The notes beneath the pieces are model-generated. The model made no database searches. It was given only the letters and a program-made list of their open reading frames with translations, and was not told the origin of the DNA. A DNA stretch of 45,184 nucleotides. Origin: Candidatus Sulfotelmatobacter sp. (lineage in GTDB: Bacteria; Acidobacteriota; Terriglobia; Terriglobales; Acidobacteriaceae). This document shows, piece by piece, positions 1-8,370 of the stretch (position 1 is the stretch's first letter; each line of letters begins with the position of its first letter). The DNA is taken from contig JADGNQ010000031.1 in the NCBI GenBank assembly GCA_017883385.1, positions 1-45,184 on the forward strand. Direction: 5' to 3'. The position numbers and the translations under genes were made by a program.

Positions 1-183
1 GTGGCCGTCGGGCGACAGATCGAGTATGGCAAGGCGTCGGCTTCCCAAACCGATGTAGGATCCATCTGGAAACTTACGGTCCCAGAGGCCCATGTCGTCG
101 GGTCCGCGATGCGACTGGATGCTGGCCATCCGTCCCAAGGTCTCGCGATCTCCGCAATTCACCAGGCCATTGATGCCGCACAT
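1..183 (-). CDS. Asparagine synthase (glutamine-hydrolysing), N-terminal fragment cut by window edge
   Basis: Reading the minus strand from an ATG at 183 gives an open frame running off the left edge (61 codons). It begins MCGINGLVNCGD and continues with SHRGPDDMG and GSRRLAILDLSP. This is the class II glutamine amidotransferase start of asparagine synthases: Cys2, freed by Met removal, is the nucleophile that releases ammonia from glutamine, and the RRLAI/LDLSP motif lines the glutaminase site. The start lies 4 bases after the stop of the glycosyltransferase gene, so the two are probably co-transcribed. In polysaccharide clusters such proteins often amidate sugar carboxylates or peptides rather than make free asparagine; that is an inference. 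The synthetase half is outside the window. Confidence 0.9.
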   Translation of the reverse strand, partial: MCGINGLVNCGDRETLGRMASIQSHRGPDDMGLWDRKFPDGSYIGLGSRRLAILDLSPDGH

Positions 184-187
184 GCGC

Positions 188-1168
188 TTAAGACAATTCC
201 TTTTGAGCACAAGCTCGAACTTTCAACTCGTAAATCTTGGCTTTGATATGGAAGAATTGCACGCCCTGCAGGCCACAGTAGATCAGTCCCGGGATGCCGT
301 CGAGAAATCCGAGCGAAAAAATGTATTTGTACAAGAAAAACAGAATGGGCGACCCAGGAATCGCGAAGAACTTTTTGCGCAGCCAGCGGCGGCGCTGCGC
401 TTGTGATCCCCAAAAAGAGGGCGGGAGATCTTTCGCGGCGGCCTCACCTCCCAGCCACACTTTTGCCTCCCAGTTGGAGTATTCATCGTGCTTTCGGATG
501 TAGCGCGAGAGCGACTCGACATTGTGATGGAGAAGCGGGTGACTCAGGTGAGCAGTCCTTCCCTTTGCATTTCCTTCGAGCACGATGTGTTCGTGGACTT
601 CCATGTCAGCCATCGATTGGTCTTGATCTTTCAGGCGACATTCGAAGCGCCCCTTCCCCCGCCGAAATAAGGAGAGCTTGTAGAAGTTGGCGCCGCTATG
701 CCGCAATTCGCGGCCGAGAAAGAACATACGCAGCCTGATGTAATAACCGTCGCGAGATGGATCCTGGATAGCCGTTCGGATTTCAGAAGCAAGGTCCGGA
801 GTCAGAGCTTCGTCAGCGTCTACGAGGAAAATCCAGCCGTAAGTGAAGGGCAGCGAATCCATCGCCCACTGGCGTTTCTTGGGCCAGCCACCCCGGTAGT
901 GGAACTGAACGACGTGCGCGCCGTAAGAGTCTGCGATTTGCACAGTTGCGTCAGTACTGTGAGAGTCGATGACGTAGACTTCCCCAACATCGCGGAGAGA
1001 CTCCAGGCAGCGGGGCAGGTTGCGGGCCTCGTTGCGCACAGCAACGATCACCGTCACGGGGAGGAGCGCCGAGGAGCGTCCGGTCCGCAGTTGTTTTGAA
1101 TCTTCCAGCTTGGGCATCGGAAACAGAGAGGCTTTCAGCATTCTACTCTGACTTCGGCCCGGGAGCAC
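188..1168 (-). CDS. Family 2 glycosyltransferase (WaaE/KdtX-like)
   Basis: The 326-residue protein has a GT-A fold start (PVTVIVAVRNEARNLPRCL, about residues 37-55), a VIDSHSTDAT segment, and the metal/nucleotide-sugar binding acidic motif LVDADEAL at about 115-122. This layout matches GT2 enzymes of the lipopolysaccharide-core glucosyltransferase type. It would transfer a sugar from a nucleotide donor to a lipid-linked or core acceptor at the cytoplasmic membrane face. A C-terminal hydrophobic stretch (FFLYKYIFSLGFLDG) suggests membrane association. The start is uncertain: internal Met at residue 10 (base 1141) or residue 18 may be the true one, because the family motif begins late. It precedes the partial asparagine synthase by 4 bases. 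The acceptor cannot be read from sequence. Confidence 0.88.
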   Translation of the reverse strand: MLPGRSQSRMLKASLFPMPKLEDSKQLRTGRSSALLPVTVIVAVRNEARNLPRCLESLRDVGEVYVIDSHSTDATVQIADSYGAHVVQFHYRGGWPKKRQWAMDSLPFTYGWIFLVDADEALTPDLASEIRTAIQDPSRDGYYIRLRMFFLGRELRHSGANFYKLSLFRRGKGRFECRLKDQDQSMADMEVHEHIVLEGNAKGRTAHLSHPLLHHNVESLSRYIRKHDEYSNWEAKVWLGGEAAAKDLPPSFWGSQAQRRRWLRKKFFAIPGSPILFFLYKYIFSLGFLDGIPGLIYCGLQGVQFFHIKAKIYELKVRACAQKELS

Positions 1169-1236
1169 GGTTCGCGGGTCCTACCGTCGGACTATGCCGC
1201 GGCTATACTATCTGAGAATACCCGTTGCCACTGCCC

Positions 1237-2040
1237 ATGAATCCCATCGCGCCGCAAAAAGAAGAAGTCCGGAAGTTTTGGAACGCCGATCCCTGCGGTA
1301 CGCGCTACCTCGAGGGCAAGGAAGATTTCGACGCACACGCGCGTGCGCGCTACGCGCGGGAGCCCTACATTTTCGACTTCGCGCAGTTCCAGAGTGCCCG
1401 GGGGTTGAAGGTGCTGGAAATCGGCGTGGGCATGGGGGCAGATTATCTTGAATGGTTAAAAGCCGAGGCACAGGCCTCCGGCGTGGACCTGTCAGCAGCA
1501 TCGATTGAGAGATCCCGGCAGCGTTGTGAACAGGCGGGATATCAAACTGACTTGCGCGTGGCGGACGCGGAGCAATTGCCCTTCCCCGATGACTCATTTG
1601 ATTTGGTGTATTCCTACGGCGTAATGCACCACAGCCCGAACACCCCGCAGTGCATTCGCGAGGCGCGGCGTGTTCTGAAGCCGGGAGGACAGGCCCGGAT
1701 CATGGTGTACCACCACCCTTCGATCACGGGCGCAATGCTGTGGCTGCGTTACGGATTCTTGCGGGGAAAGTCGCTGCGGCAGTCCGTATTCGATCACCTA
1801 GAGAGTCCGGGCACGAAAACATACACCTGCGACCAGGTGCAGCAACTCCTCGATGGATTCCGCGACCTGGAAATGCGCGTGGTATTCAGTCCTGGGGATT
1901 TGTTGTTGCACCAGCCATCGGAGAGATTTCAGTCCGGATTCTACCGCCTGGTGTGGAAGCTCTTTCCTCGCGCGCTGGTTCGCCAGTTCGGACGCCGGTG
2001 GGGGTTATTTCTCCTGATTACGGCGACGAAGGCCTCGTAG
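1237..2040 (+). CDS. Class I SAM-dependent methyltransferase (Methyltransf_11 type)
   Basis: The protein of about 267 residues contains the SAM-binding motif I (VLEIGVGMGADY), an acidic second strand (SGVDLSAASI), the motif VADAEQLPFPDDSFDLVYS and the post-core LKPGG turn. These are the hallmarks of the UbiE/Methyltransf_11 group. An upstream in-frame TTG at 1225 also exists, but the ATG at 1237 is preferred. The C-terminal 80 residues are family-variable and probably bind the acceptor. It lies between divergent glycan genes and ends 15 bases from the stop of the convergent asparagine synthase. Methylation of a sugar or lipid-linked glycan is a reasonable guess from context, not shown by the sequence. 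Confidence 0.85.
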   Translation: MNPIAPQKEEVRKFWNADPCGTRYLEGKEDFDAHARARYAREPYIFDFAQFQSARGLKVLEIGVGMGADYLEWLKAEAQASGVDLSAASIERSRQRCEQAGYQTDLRVADAEQLPFPDDSFDLVYSYGVMHHSPNTPQCIREARRVLKPGGQARIMVYHHPSITGAMLWLRYGFLRGKSLRQSVFDHLESPGTKTYTCDQVQQLLDGFRDLEMRVVFSPGDLLLHQPSERFQSGFYRLVWKLFPRALVRQFGRRWGLFLLITATKAS

Positions 2041-2054
2041 GTGAGCCAGGTCTC

Positions 2055-3971
2055 TCAAAACAAGTGCAACTCGCACCAGCGTTGCAGCACGTACAGCGAC
2101 CACGGCCGCGACCATGAGACCGCGCCGCGCAGGAAATCCTGCCAGACCTGTTGGACTTGATCCCCGTCCAGCAGTCCACCCAGCGACCCCGCACCCACGT
2201 ACTTTGCCGTTAGGACCGGCTCAATCTCAGACCGAAGCTCTTGCCGCATCCAGTGCTCAAACGGCAGCGTGAAACCACGCTTCGGACGGTGCACTACCTC
2301 GTTGGGCAGCGAGCCCCCAAGCGCTTCGACCAGGAGTTTCTTTGGCGTTCCATTGAGCTTCCACGCACCAGGAAGAGACAGCACCGCCTTGGCCAGTTGA
2401 TGATCGATCAGAGGAACGCGGACTTCCAGCCCCTGGGACATACTCATAAAATCAGCGTCGCGCAACAGCGTATTGAGCATATAACAGCGCGACTCGAGAT
2501 AGGAAACACGATTGATGGCGTCGAGCGGAAGCGACTGCTGGAGACGATCGAATTGCGAGGCGGAGGCCGTATCAGCTGTGGTTTCGTCGGCGGCGGGAAA
2601 AAGAAGATCGCGCTGGCTGGGCGTAAACAGCATGCGTGTGAGGAAGTAGGGGTGCAGAACCCGGCCATTGTCGCGTGCCAGGGAACCCAGCTTGCGATTC
2701 TGATCGTTCTCCTTCGAGAGCGCGGCAAACACCGACGCGAACGAACCCCGAATCGGCCTGGGCACATGGTTCCACGTTCGCGCAAAGCGCTCCATGCGCG
2801 GCACCGTGCGAAAACTGGAATATCCTGCGAAGATCTCGTCCCCACCCAAACCCGACAGCGCAACTTTTACTCCCGCGGCGCGTGTCTCGCGCGAAACAAT
2901 GTAGGTGTTGATGCCATCCATGGTGGGCATATCCATGGCACAAAGAGCAGCGGGAATCGCGGCCAGCACATCCATCTGGGAAATATTGATCTCATGATGA
3001 TCGGTGCGGAACTTCTGCGCGATCGCGCGGGAGTGCTCGGCTTCGGAGAACTCGGCTTCGCGAAAAACGATGGAGAAAGTGCTGGGGGTTACGCCGCCGC
3101 GGCTGAGAATGCTGACCAGCGCGCTCGAATCAATCCCACCGGAAAGAAACACTCCGACGGGCACGTCACTAACCAACTGCATGCGTACGGCCTCTTCGAG
3201 AATCGGGGTCAGTTGCGCCACAGCGAGCTTTTCATTCTCGGTGGAGATTGCCGGTGTTTGTCCGCGACTTGTTCCCTCATCCATGAGATCCCAGTAGGAC
3301 GACAGGCGTAGAGTTCCAGCTTCCCAAGCCAGCGTGTGGCCGGGAGGGAGCGAATGTACGCCTTCCACTAGCGTGAGTGGATCGTAGGCAGAACCAAACG
3401 TCAGGTAGTTGACGAGCCCGGCGTGGTCAATATTGCGACGCAGGAGCCCAGTCCCCAGCAGCGTGCGCACTTCCGACGCAAAGAGAAAGTACAATCCCGA
3501 CTGGGCGTAGTAGAGCGGCTTGATGCCCATGGGATCGCGCGCGATGAACAGGCAATGCCGGCGCGCGTCCCAGATCGCGAAGGCGAACATTCCACGGAAT
3601 TTCGCCAGACACTCCTGACCCCAGCGCGCATACGCCTTCAGAACAACTTCCGTGTCGGAGTGGCTTACGAAACTTGTTCCGGCCTGATCGAGTTCCCTGC
3701 GGACGTCGCGAAAGTTGTACATCTCGCCGTTGTACACAATCCAGTTTCCGGTCTCAGCATCGTGCATGGGCTGGTGGGCGAGAGGCGAGAGATCGAGAAT
3801 CGCAAGCCGACGGTTGCCCAGACCGATTTCGACGGGGCCGGAAACTGAGTCGTGCAGAAGGATCGTGCCCGAGTCATCGGGCCCACGATGGGCGAGCGAC
3901 TGCGTCCCGCGCTCGAGGATGCCCTCCTCGATGCGAGCGTTCTGCCCAATAATGCCAAAGATTCCGCACAT
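2055..3971 (-). CDS. asnB: Asparagine synthase (glutamine-hydrolysing), full length
   Basis: The 638-residue protein starts MCGIFGIIGQN with the amidotransferase Cys2, followed by HRGPDDSG, NRRLAILDLSPLAHQPM, VYNGEMYNF and SHSDTEVVLKAY, all glutaminase-site motifs. The C-terminal synthetase domain has the PP-loop VFLSGGIDSSALVSIL near residue 280 and ALSGLGGDEIFAGYSSF further on, where ATP and the carboxylate substrate are activated. The length is normal for the family. In primary metabolism it makes asparagine from aspartate, glutamine and ATP. A second homologue only 2 kb away and glycosyltransferases nearby make a role in amidating an exopolysaccharide or surface molecule equally likely. 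It is transcribed away from the broken GT-C gene. Confidence 0.93.
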   Translation of the reverse strand: MCGIFGIIGQNARIEEGILERGTQSLAHRGPDDSGTILLHDSVSGPVEIGLGNRRLAILDLSPLAHQPMHDAETGNWIVYNGEMYNFRDVRRELDQAGTSFVSHSDTEVVLKAYARWGQECLAKFRGMFAFAIWDARRHCLFIARDPMGIKPLYYAQSGLYFLFASEVRTLLGTGLLRRNIDHAGLVNYLTFGSAYDPLTLVEGVHSLPPGHTLAWEAGTLRLSSYWDLMDEGTSRGQTPAISTENEKLAVAQLTPILEEAVRMQLVSDVPVGVFLSGGIDSSALVSILSRGGVTPSTFSIVFREAEFSEAEHSRAIAQKFRTDHHEINISQMDVLAAIPAALCAMDMPTMDGINTYIVSRETRAAGVKVALSGLGGDEIFAGYSSFRTVPRMERFARTWNHVPRPIRGSFASVFAALSKENDQNRKLGSLARDNGRVLHPYFLTRMLFTPSQRDLLFPAADETTADTASASQFDRLQQSLPLDAINRVSYLESRCYMLNTLLRDADFMSMSQGLEVRVPLIDHQLAKAVLSLPGAWKLNGTPKKLLVEALGGSLPNEVVHRPKRGFTLPFEHWMRQELRSEIEPVLTAKYVGAGSLGGLLDGDQVQQVWQDFLRGAVSWSRPWSLYVLQRWCELHLF

Positions 3972-4104
3972 TCAGGATTCCACCCGGACAAAGACAGCTT
4001 CTATTAAACACTACGAAAGGCACATCCGAAGGGCTGAGCTATAATCCGTTGACTGACGCCACAATTCCCGCGACCGCCGACCGAGAGATCGAAAGCAAAG
4101 ATTG

Positions 4105-5269
4105 ATGTTATCTTCCGAAATACTCGCCCGCAGAAAGCCTTCTGAGTCTGCGGATTCATCGCCAACTCCGCCCTCTAGCGGCCCCAACGGACCGTCGCAG
4201 AGTGAAGCTGCCTTCCTTGTTGTCCTTAGCTTTGCGCTTTTCATCTCGGTCGTGGCGCTGGTGCGCAACTACGCTTCTACCATCGATAACTTTGGCGACA
4301 GCTCGGCATACATGAGCCTGGCCTCAGCGATACGGCGCTGGGATTTCCATGGCATTGTCATCAAGCAATTCTGGGGATTGCCGTACGCGATGGCCGCGCT
4401 CTCCCGGCTCACAGGTCTCTCCGACCGCACTGCCTTGGAGGTGTTCTCGCTGGTACCTTCGTTGTTCTCGGTCTTGCTCGCACGCCGTCTGTGGGAACGG
4501 CTGGATCGCGGGATACTTCGCGATTCTGAACTTTGACTGGCTGCAGCGATCCTGCTTGGGAGGCTCCGAGCCGCTCTTCGTCTGTCTTTTGCTGGCCGCG
4601 TTCGTCAACGTTCGCCGTGAGCGCTGGCTGCTGGCTTCCCTGCTGGCGTCGCTCGCCACGGTCGTGCGGCCCCTCGGTGTGTTCGCGCTGATCGGCATCG
4701 GGCTCACGCTTCTCTGGGCGCGGGACTTTCGCAAGTTCGCCGCCGCCACCGCCATCGGGCTAACGGTGGGTGTGCTTTATTCATTCCCGCTGGCAACTCA
4801 CTTCGGAGATCCCATGGCGACCGTGAACAGTTACCACAGTCCGCAATGGCAGGGCGGTTGGCTCTTTGGCTTTCCTTTTTACGCCATCATCAAAGGAACT
4901 TTGTCTTAGCCCGCGCCTTGGACCAACCTGGTGTTGAGCTTTGTCTGGATACTCCTAGTCGTCATTGCGATCTTTGTGATGGTGAGGACGAGTGAGTTCC
5001 GCGCCTACTGCCGGGCTCACATGGTGGAAGCCGTGTTCCTGGTGCTGTATCTCTGGTGCCTCTTCGCGTACAACTATCCCGTGTGGGCACGCAGCAATTT
5101 TGCGCGTTTTGCGATCCCAATCATTCCTTTTGTGCTGCTTGCTCTATACCGATGGCTGCCCAAAGACTGGCGCGTCCTCTGGGGCCTTGGAGTAGTAAGC
5201 CCTCTTCTGGCCGCAAGTTCCGCTCTTGGAGTAGCAAACGTGGTGCACATGATTAGAATGGCATTCTAG
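4105..5269 (+). pseudogene. Disrupted GT-C type membrane glycosyltransferase (frameshift plus internal stop)
   Basis: Three open stretches make one polytopic membrane protein. Frame 1 runs from ATG 4105 to about 4500 (first hydrophobic segment FLVVLSFALFISVVALV, then NFGDSSAYMSL). Reading must then move to frame 2 at about 4501 (WIAGYFAILNFDWLQRS); one extra base near the GGCTGG at 4499-4504 would account for it. Frame 2 meets a TAG at 4907-4909 and continues in the same frame (PAPWTNLVLSFVWI) to 5269. Repaired, it would be about 387 residues with many transmembrane helices and an acidic residue after the first helix, like mannosyl/arabinosyl transferases that use polyprenyl-phosphate sugars. 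Two independent lesions favour a true pseudogene, but sequencing error cannot be excluded. Confidence 0.75.
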
Positions 5270-5289
5270 CTGAGGTTTTCGAGTCCAGC

Positions 5290-6312
5290 ATGTTTAACGC
5301 TCTGAGGACCGCGCGGGAAAACTACTATGTCAGCGCAATCCTGTCGGCCATTGCAAAGCCAATTCACTTCGCCTGCCTCCAGTTGACGACTCAGATCGAG
5401 CGTAAGGTCAAGAAGAATGCTACTGCGATCTCCCTGCCGAACGGACGCGTCATGCGTGTCGCTCGGGACGCCGGGGTTAGCATGGCCTCGCGCCTCTTCT
5501 GGAAAGGACTGGACGGATACGAGGCCCAGACTTCTGAGACGTTGCGGTTCTTCTTCCAGCGGGCATCGAGTTCCCTCGATGTGGGTGCGAACTACGGCTT
5601 CTATTCAATCCTGGGGGCCCTATGGAATTCGCATCTAAGCGTCGTAGCATTCGAGCCCGTGCCTGGGATCCATCAGGGCCTGACGAGAAACATCGCTTTG
5701 AATGGTTTGGAGAGGCAGGTCTCCGCGTACCAGCTTGCCTTGGCCGATCGCACCTGGACAGCTACGTTTTATTTGCCAAGCACTGGCAGCAGGGATTGTG
5801 AAACCACAGGAACACTCGTTACTGATAGCTGGCAGTCCCGAAAACACTCCCCGGAAATCGTAGTGGAGACCGTGCGCTTCGATGACTTTGAGCGCACCCA
5901 CCCGATGAAGCTGGACTTAGTGAAAATCGATGTGGAGGATTTCGAAGCAGGTGTGCTGGCGGGAATGGAGCAGACCATCCGGCGTGACCGGCGATTTATC
6001 GTCTGCGAGATCCTGCCGCGCGCTCATCGCAATGAGAAAACCAGGCAAGCAGTGGAGTCGATGGGATACACCCCCTACTGGATAACCCACTCAGGCTACA
6101 TTCGAGTTTCGCGCTTCGATTTCGAGGGGACATTCTCGCAGGACTTCCTGTTCTCGCCTGTGTCGGTGGCGGGTGAGGTGATCACGGATCTGGGGGTCTT
6201 CTGGTCGATGCGGGAGTCCGGCAAGCCGGTCAGCCGGGACCTTTCGACCATTTTAGGCAACCACCCTTCCCGTCATTGCGCGCTGCTTCCCCCTGTGGTA
6301 GCCTCATATTGA
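5290..6312 (+). CDS. FkbM family methyltransferase
   Basis: The 340-residue protein has the FkbM signature: SLDVGANYGFYSILGA (SAM motif I, about residues 95-110), VVAFEPVPGIHQGL, and LDLVKIDVEDFEAGVLAGM in the second half, followed by FIVCEILP. FkbM proteins O-methylate small molecules or glycans using S-adenosylmethionine. It starts at ATG 5290, 20 bases after the broken GT-C gene, and is followed closely by uppS, whose undecaprenyl product carries glycans. A role in methylating a surface polysaccharide is an inference from these neighbours. The substrate is unknown. Confidence 0.88.
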   Translation: MFNALRTARENYYVSAILSAIAKPIHFACLQLTTQIERKVKKNATAISLPNGRVMRVARDAGVSMASRLFWKGLDGYEAQTSETLRFFFQRASSSLDVGANYGFYSILGALWNSHLSVVAFEPVPGIHQGLTRNIALNGLERQVSAYQLALADRTWTATFYLPSTGSRDCETTGTLVTDSWQSRKHSPEIVVETVRFDDFERTHPMKLDLVKIDVEDFEAGVLAGMEQTIRRDRRFIVCEILPRAHRNEKTRQAVESMGYTPYWITHSGYIRVSRFDFEGTFSQDFLFSPVSVAGEVITDLGVFWSMRESGKPVSRDLSTILGNHPSRHCALLPPVVASY

Positions 6313-6321
6313 GAGGCCACT

Positions 6322-7167
6322 TTGCAGGACAAAGTACCCGCGGGACTCGACCGCAAGGAAACCGAAGTTTACCGCCGGCTGGATCCGGAACGGATTCCGA
6401 AACACATCGCCATCATCATGGACGGCAACGGGCGCTGGGCGAAACGGCGCCACATGCCGCGCGTAGCTGGACACCGTGCCGGAGTGACGGCCGTACGTTC
6501 GACGGTTGAGACCGCGGCGCGCATTCACATTTCTGCGCTCACGCTCTACGCGTTTTCCGAGGAGAACTGCAAGAAGCGTCCCAAGAGCGAAGTCGATTTT
6601 CTAATGCGGCTGCTGAGCCGCTATCTGAAAGGGGAAGTTCCCACACTGAACAAGAACAATATCCGCCTGGAATATATTGGGCGGCAGCACGAACTGCCGG
6701 AGGATGTGCAGGAGCGCATGGCCTGGGCGCGCGAGGCGACGGCGCGCAATTCGGGCATGGTGCTCACGCTGGCGCTGAATTACAGCGCGCGCAGCGAACT
6801 GGTGGACGCGTTCCGGGCCATGGTGAGCGCGGCTTCGCGGAACGGCGGGCTTGAGCATCTGCGGATTGATGAAGACACGGTGGGGCGGCATTTGTATACG
6901 CGGCATCTACCAGACCCGGATTTGGTGGTGCGGACCTCGGGCGAGATGCGGCTCAGTAACTTTCTCCTCTGGCAACTGGCGTATGCCGAAATCTATGTGA
7001 CCCCGACGCTATGGCCGGATTTCCGCGGACTGCACCTGCTCGAGGGCATTGCGGAATATCAAAAGCGCGAGCGGCGCTATGGCGGGCTGAATCACAGCGA
7101 GTCGAATCGCGACGACGGGCATGCGGCGCTGGAAACCTCCTCGGCGCTCCACGGCCAAAAATCCTAA
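6322..7167 (+). CDS. uppS: Isoprenyl transferase / undecaprenyl diphosphate synthase
   Basis: This cis-prenyltransferase condenses isopentenyl diphosphate onto farnesyl diphosphate to make the C55 lipid carrier for peptidoglycan and O-glycans. The sequence shows the HIAIIMDGNGRWAKRR motif with the catalytic Asp (about residue 34), the AFSEENCKKRPKSEV segment, NYSARSELVDA, and the C-terminal RTSGEMRLSNFLLWQLAYAE with the diphosphate-binding Arg. At 281 residues it is slightly longer than the usual 250. The start is TTG at 6322, supported by a GAGAGG 5 bases upstream and the absence of a better in-frame start. It opens the uppS-cdsA-dxr-rseP order, which is widely conserved in bacteria. Confidence 0.96.
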   Translation: MQDKVPAGLDRKETEVYRRLDPERIPKHIAIIMDGNGRWAKRRHMPRVAGHRAGVTAVRSTVETAARIHISALTLYAFSEENCKKRPKSEVDFLMRLLSRYLKGEVPTLNKNNIRLEYIGRQHELPEDVQERMAWAREATARNSGMVLTLALNYSARSELVDAFRAMVSAASRNGGLEHLRIDEDTVGRHLYTRHLPDPDLVVRTSGEMRLSNFLLWQLAYAEIYVTPTLWPDFRGLHLLEGIAEYQKRERRYGGLNHSESNRDDGHAALETSSALHGQKS

Positions 7168-7243
7168 CCACAGGGGACGCGGAGGACACAGGGGAACTCG
7201 AAATTCTCCGAATATCCTTTGTGCACTCCTTGTCCTCTGTGGT
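7167..7243. repeat. Imperfect palindrome, ACCACAG...GTGGT spacer repeat
   Basis: Left arm 7167-7178 (ACCACAGGGGAC) pairs with right arm 7232-7243 (GTCCTCTGTGGT) at 11 of 12 positions, and pairing continues weakly inward. The left arm overlaps the last base of the uppS stop codon. The same design, with a different core, is seen at 31702-31768. It may act as an mRNA end or stability element between uppS and cdsA, or be a dispersed repeat. Confidence 0.6.
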
Positions 7244-7300
7244 CTAAATCTTCAATTCGTGCAAAGATCGTAACGGCGCAACCGGCGCACATCTGCTCCC

Positions 7301-8197
7301 TTGCTAAAACGCATCGCGACCGCGGTCGTACTGATTCCGATCGTGCTGGCGCTCATTCTGCGGGCGCCGGTGCCTGTCTTGGCCATCGTGGCGGCCATCG
7401 TGGCGCTTCTCACCATCCATGAATTCCTGAAACTGACGGAATCCTATGGCGTGCAGCCGATGCGCTTACCGACGTACATCTTTGCCGGAATCTTTTTTCT
7501 GCTGCTGGCGTTCAATGTGGGGCATGAGAAGCCGCTGCTGTCCACTGCGATCTTTGTGTACTGCCTGGGATTTGCGGCGGCGATTGCGCCATTTCTTTTT
7601 CTGACCATCGCCATGCGGCGGGTGGAATTGAGCAGCGGTTATCCGGCGGCGGCGGCTTCGGCCTTTGGGTTCATTTACGTCGCCCTGCCTATGGGGATGC
7701 TGGTGCAACTTCGCCAGCAGTGGGCGGGAGCATTTTACCTGCTGTATTTGTTGCTGGTAGTTTGGGCGGGAGATATTTTCGCGTACTTCGTGGGCAAGTC
7801 GATGGGGCGGCATTTGATGGCTCCACGCATTAGCCCGAAAAAGACTTGGGAAGGAGCGGCGGCCTCGCTCGTGGCAAGCGTGGGCGTGGGATGGCTGCTG
7901 TTTCATTACGCTCTGCCGTTGAGCTCGGCGCTTTTGCGGGTGGGTCTGATCGAACGGCGCGACGGGCTGTTCGGACTGGAGCAGCCGGCGATGCTGCCGG
8001 TCATCCTGCTCACGATCGTACTGAACATAGCAGCGCAACTCGGCGATCTGGTCGAGTCCTTGATTAAGCGCGGCGCGGGAGTCAAGGACTCCGGCGCGAT
8101 TCTGCCAGGTCACGGGGGGATGCTCGACCGGATCGACGCCCTGCTCTTTGCCGCGCCGGTGCTGTGGTTCTATGCGGCGTGGCGCGTGATGCAGTAG
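7301..8197 (+). CDS. cdsA: Phosphatidate cytidylyltransferase
   Basis: This enzyme makes CDP-diacylglycerol from phosphatidic acid and CTP, the branch point for membrane phospholipids. The 298-residue protein is almost wholly hydrophobic, with about eight membrane helices, and ends with the family signature: SLIKRGAGVKDSGAILPGHG then GMLDRIDALLF (about residues 252-282), containing the catalytic Lys/Asp pairs. TTG at 7301 is the only plausible start giving the typical first helix (LKRIATAVVLIPIVLA). No clear ribosome binding site precedes it. It sits between uppS and dxr in the usual order. Confidence 0.95.
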   Translation: MLKRIATAVVLIPIVLALILRAPVPVLAIVAAIVALLTIHEFLKLTESYGVQPMRLPTYIFAGIFFLLLAFNVGHEKPLLSTAIFVYCLGFAAAIAPFLFLTIAMRRVELSSGYPAAAASAFGFIYVALPMGMLVQLRQQWAGAFYLLYLLLVVWAGDIFAYFVGKSMGRHLMAPRISPKKTWEGAAASLVASVGVGWLLFHYALPLSSALLRVGLIERRDGLFGLEQPAMLPVILLTIVLNIAAQLGDLVESLIKRGAGVKDSGAILPGHGGMLDRIDALLFAAPVLWFYAAWRVMQ

Positions 8198-8203
8198 CTA
8201 CCC

Positions 8204-8271
8204 ATTTCAGATTGCAGATTGTAGATCTCAGATTCGAACCCCTCTGGAGCATCCGGATGGGAATCTGAAAT
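8204..8271. repeat. Inverted repeat ATTTCAGATT / AATCTGAAAT in cdsA-dxr spacer
   Basis: Perfect 10-base arms at 8204-8213 and 8262-8271 flank a run of short CAGATT-like direct repeats (8207-8232). There is no T-tract after the right arm, so a classical terminator is unlikely. The AT-rich repeats differ from the flanking coding sequence and resemble spacer repeats elsewhere in the window. Confidence 0.5.
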
Positions 8272-8370
8272 CGATCCTCTCAACCCGTCCGTCTCCCGCC
8301 CAAGACACGCCGGAAGCGCGTAAAATAGGAAGTCTGTGTCAGCTCTGCATTGGCCGCTCTTAAACTGATC

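Noticed and set aside
2241..3311. 356-residue plus-strand open frame
   Set aside because: It lies wholly antisense to asnB, has no recognisable domain and Arg/His-rich shadow composition.
4038..4045. TATAAT before the broken glycosyltransferase as a sigma-70 promoter
   Set aside because: No -35 hexamer at the right spacing; a single -10 match is too weak.
8231..8245. GATTCGAACC, which resembles the T-loop of a tRNA on the minus strand
   Set aside because: No acceptor, anticodon or D-arm pairing could be found around it.
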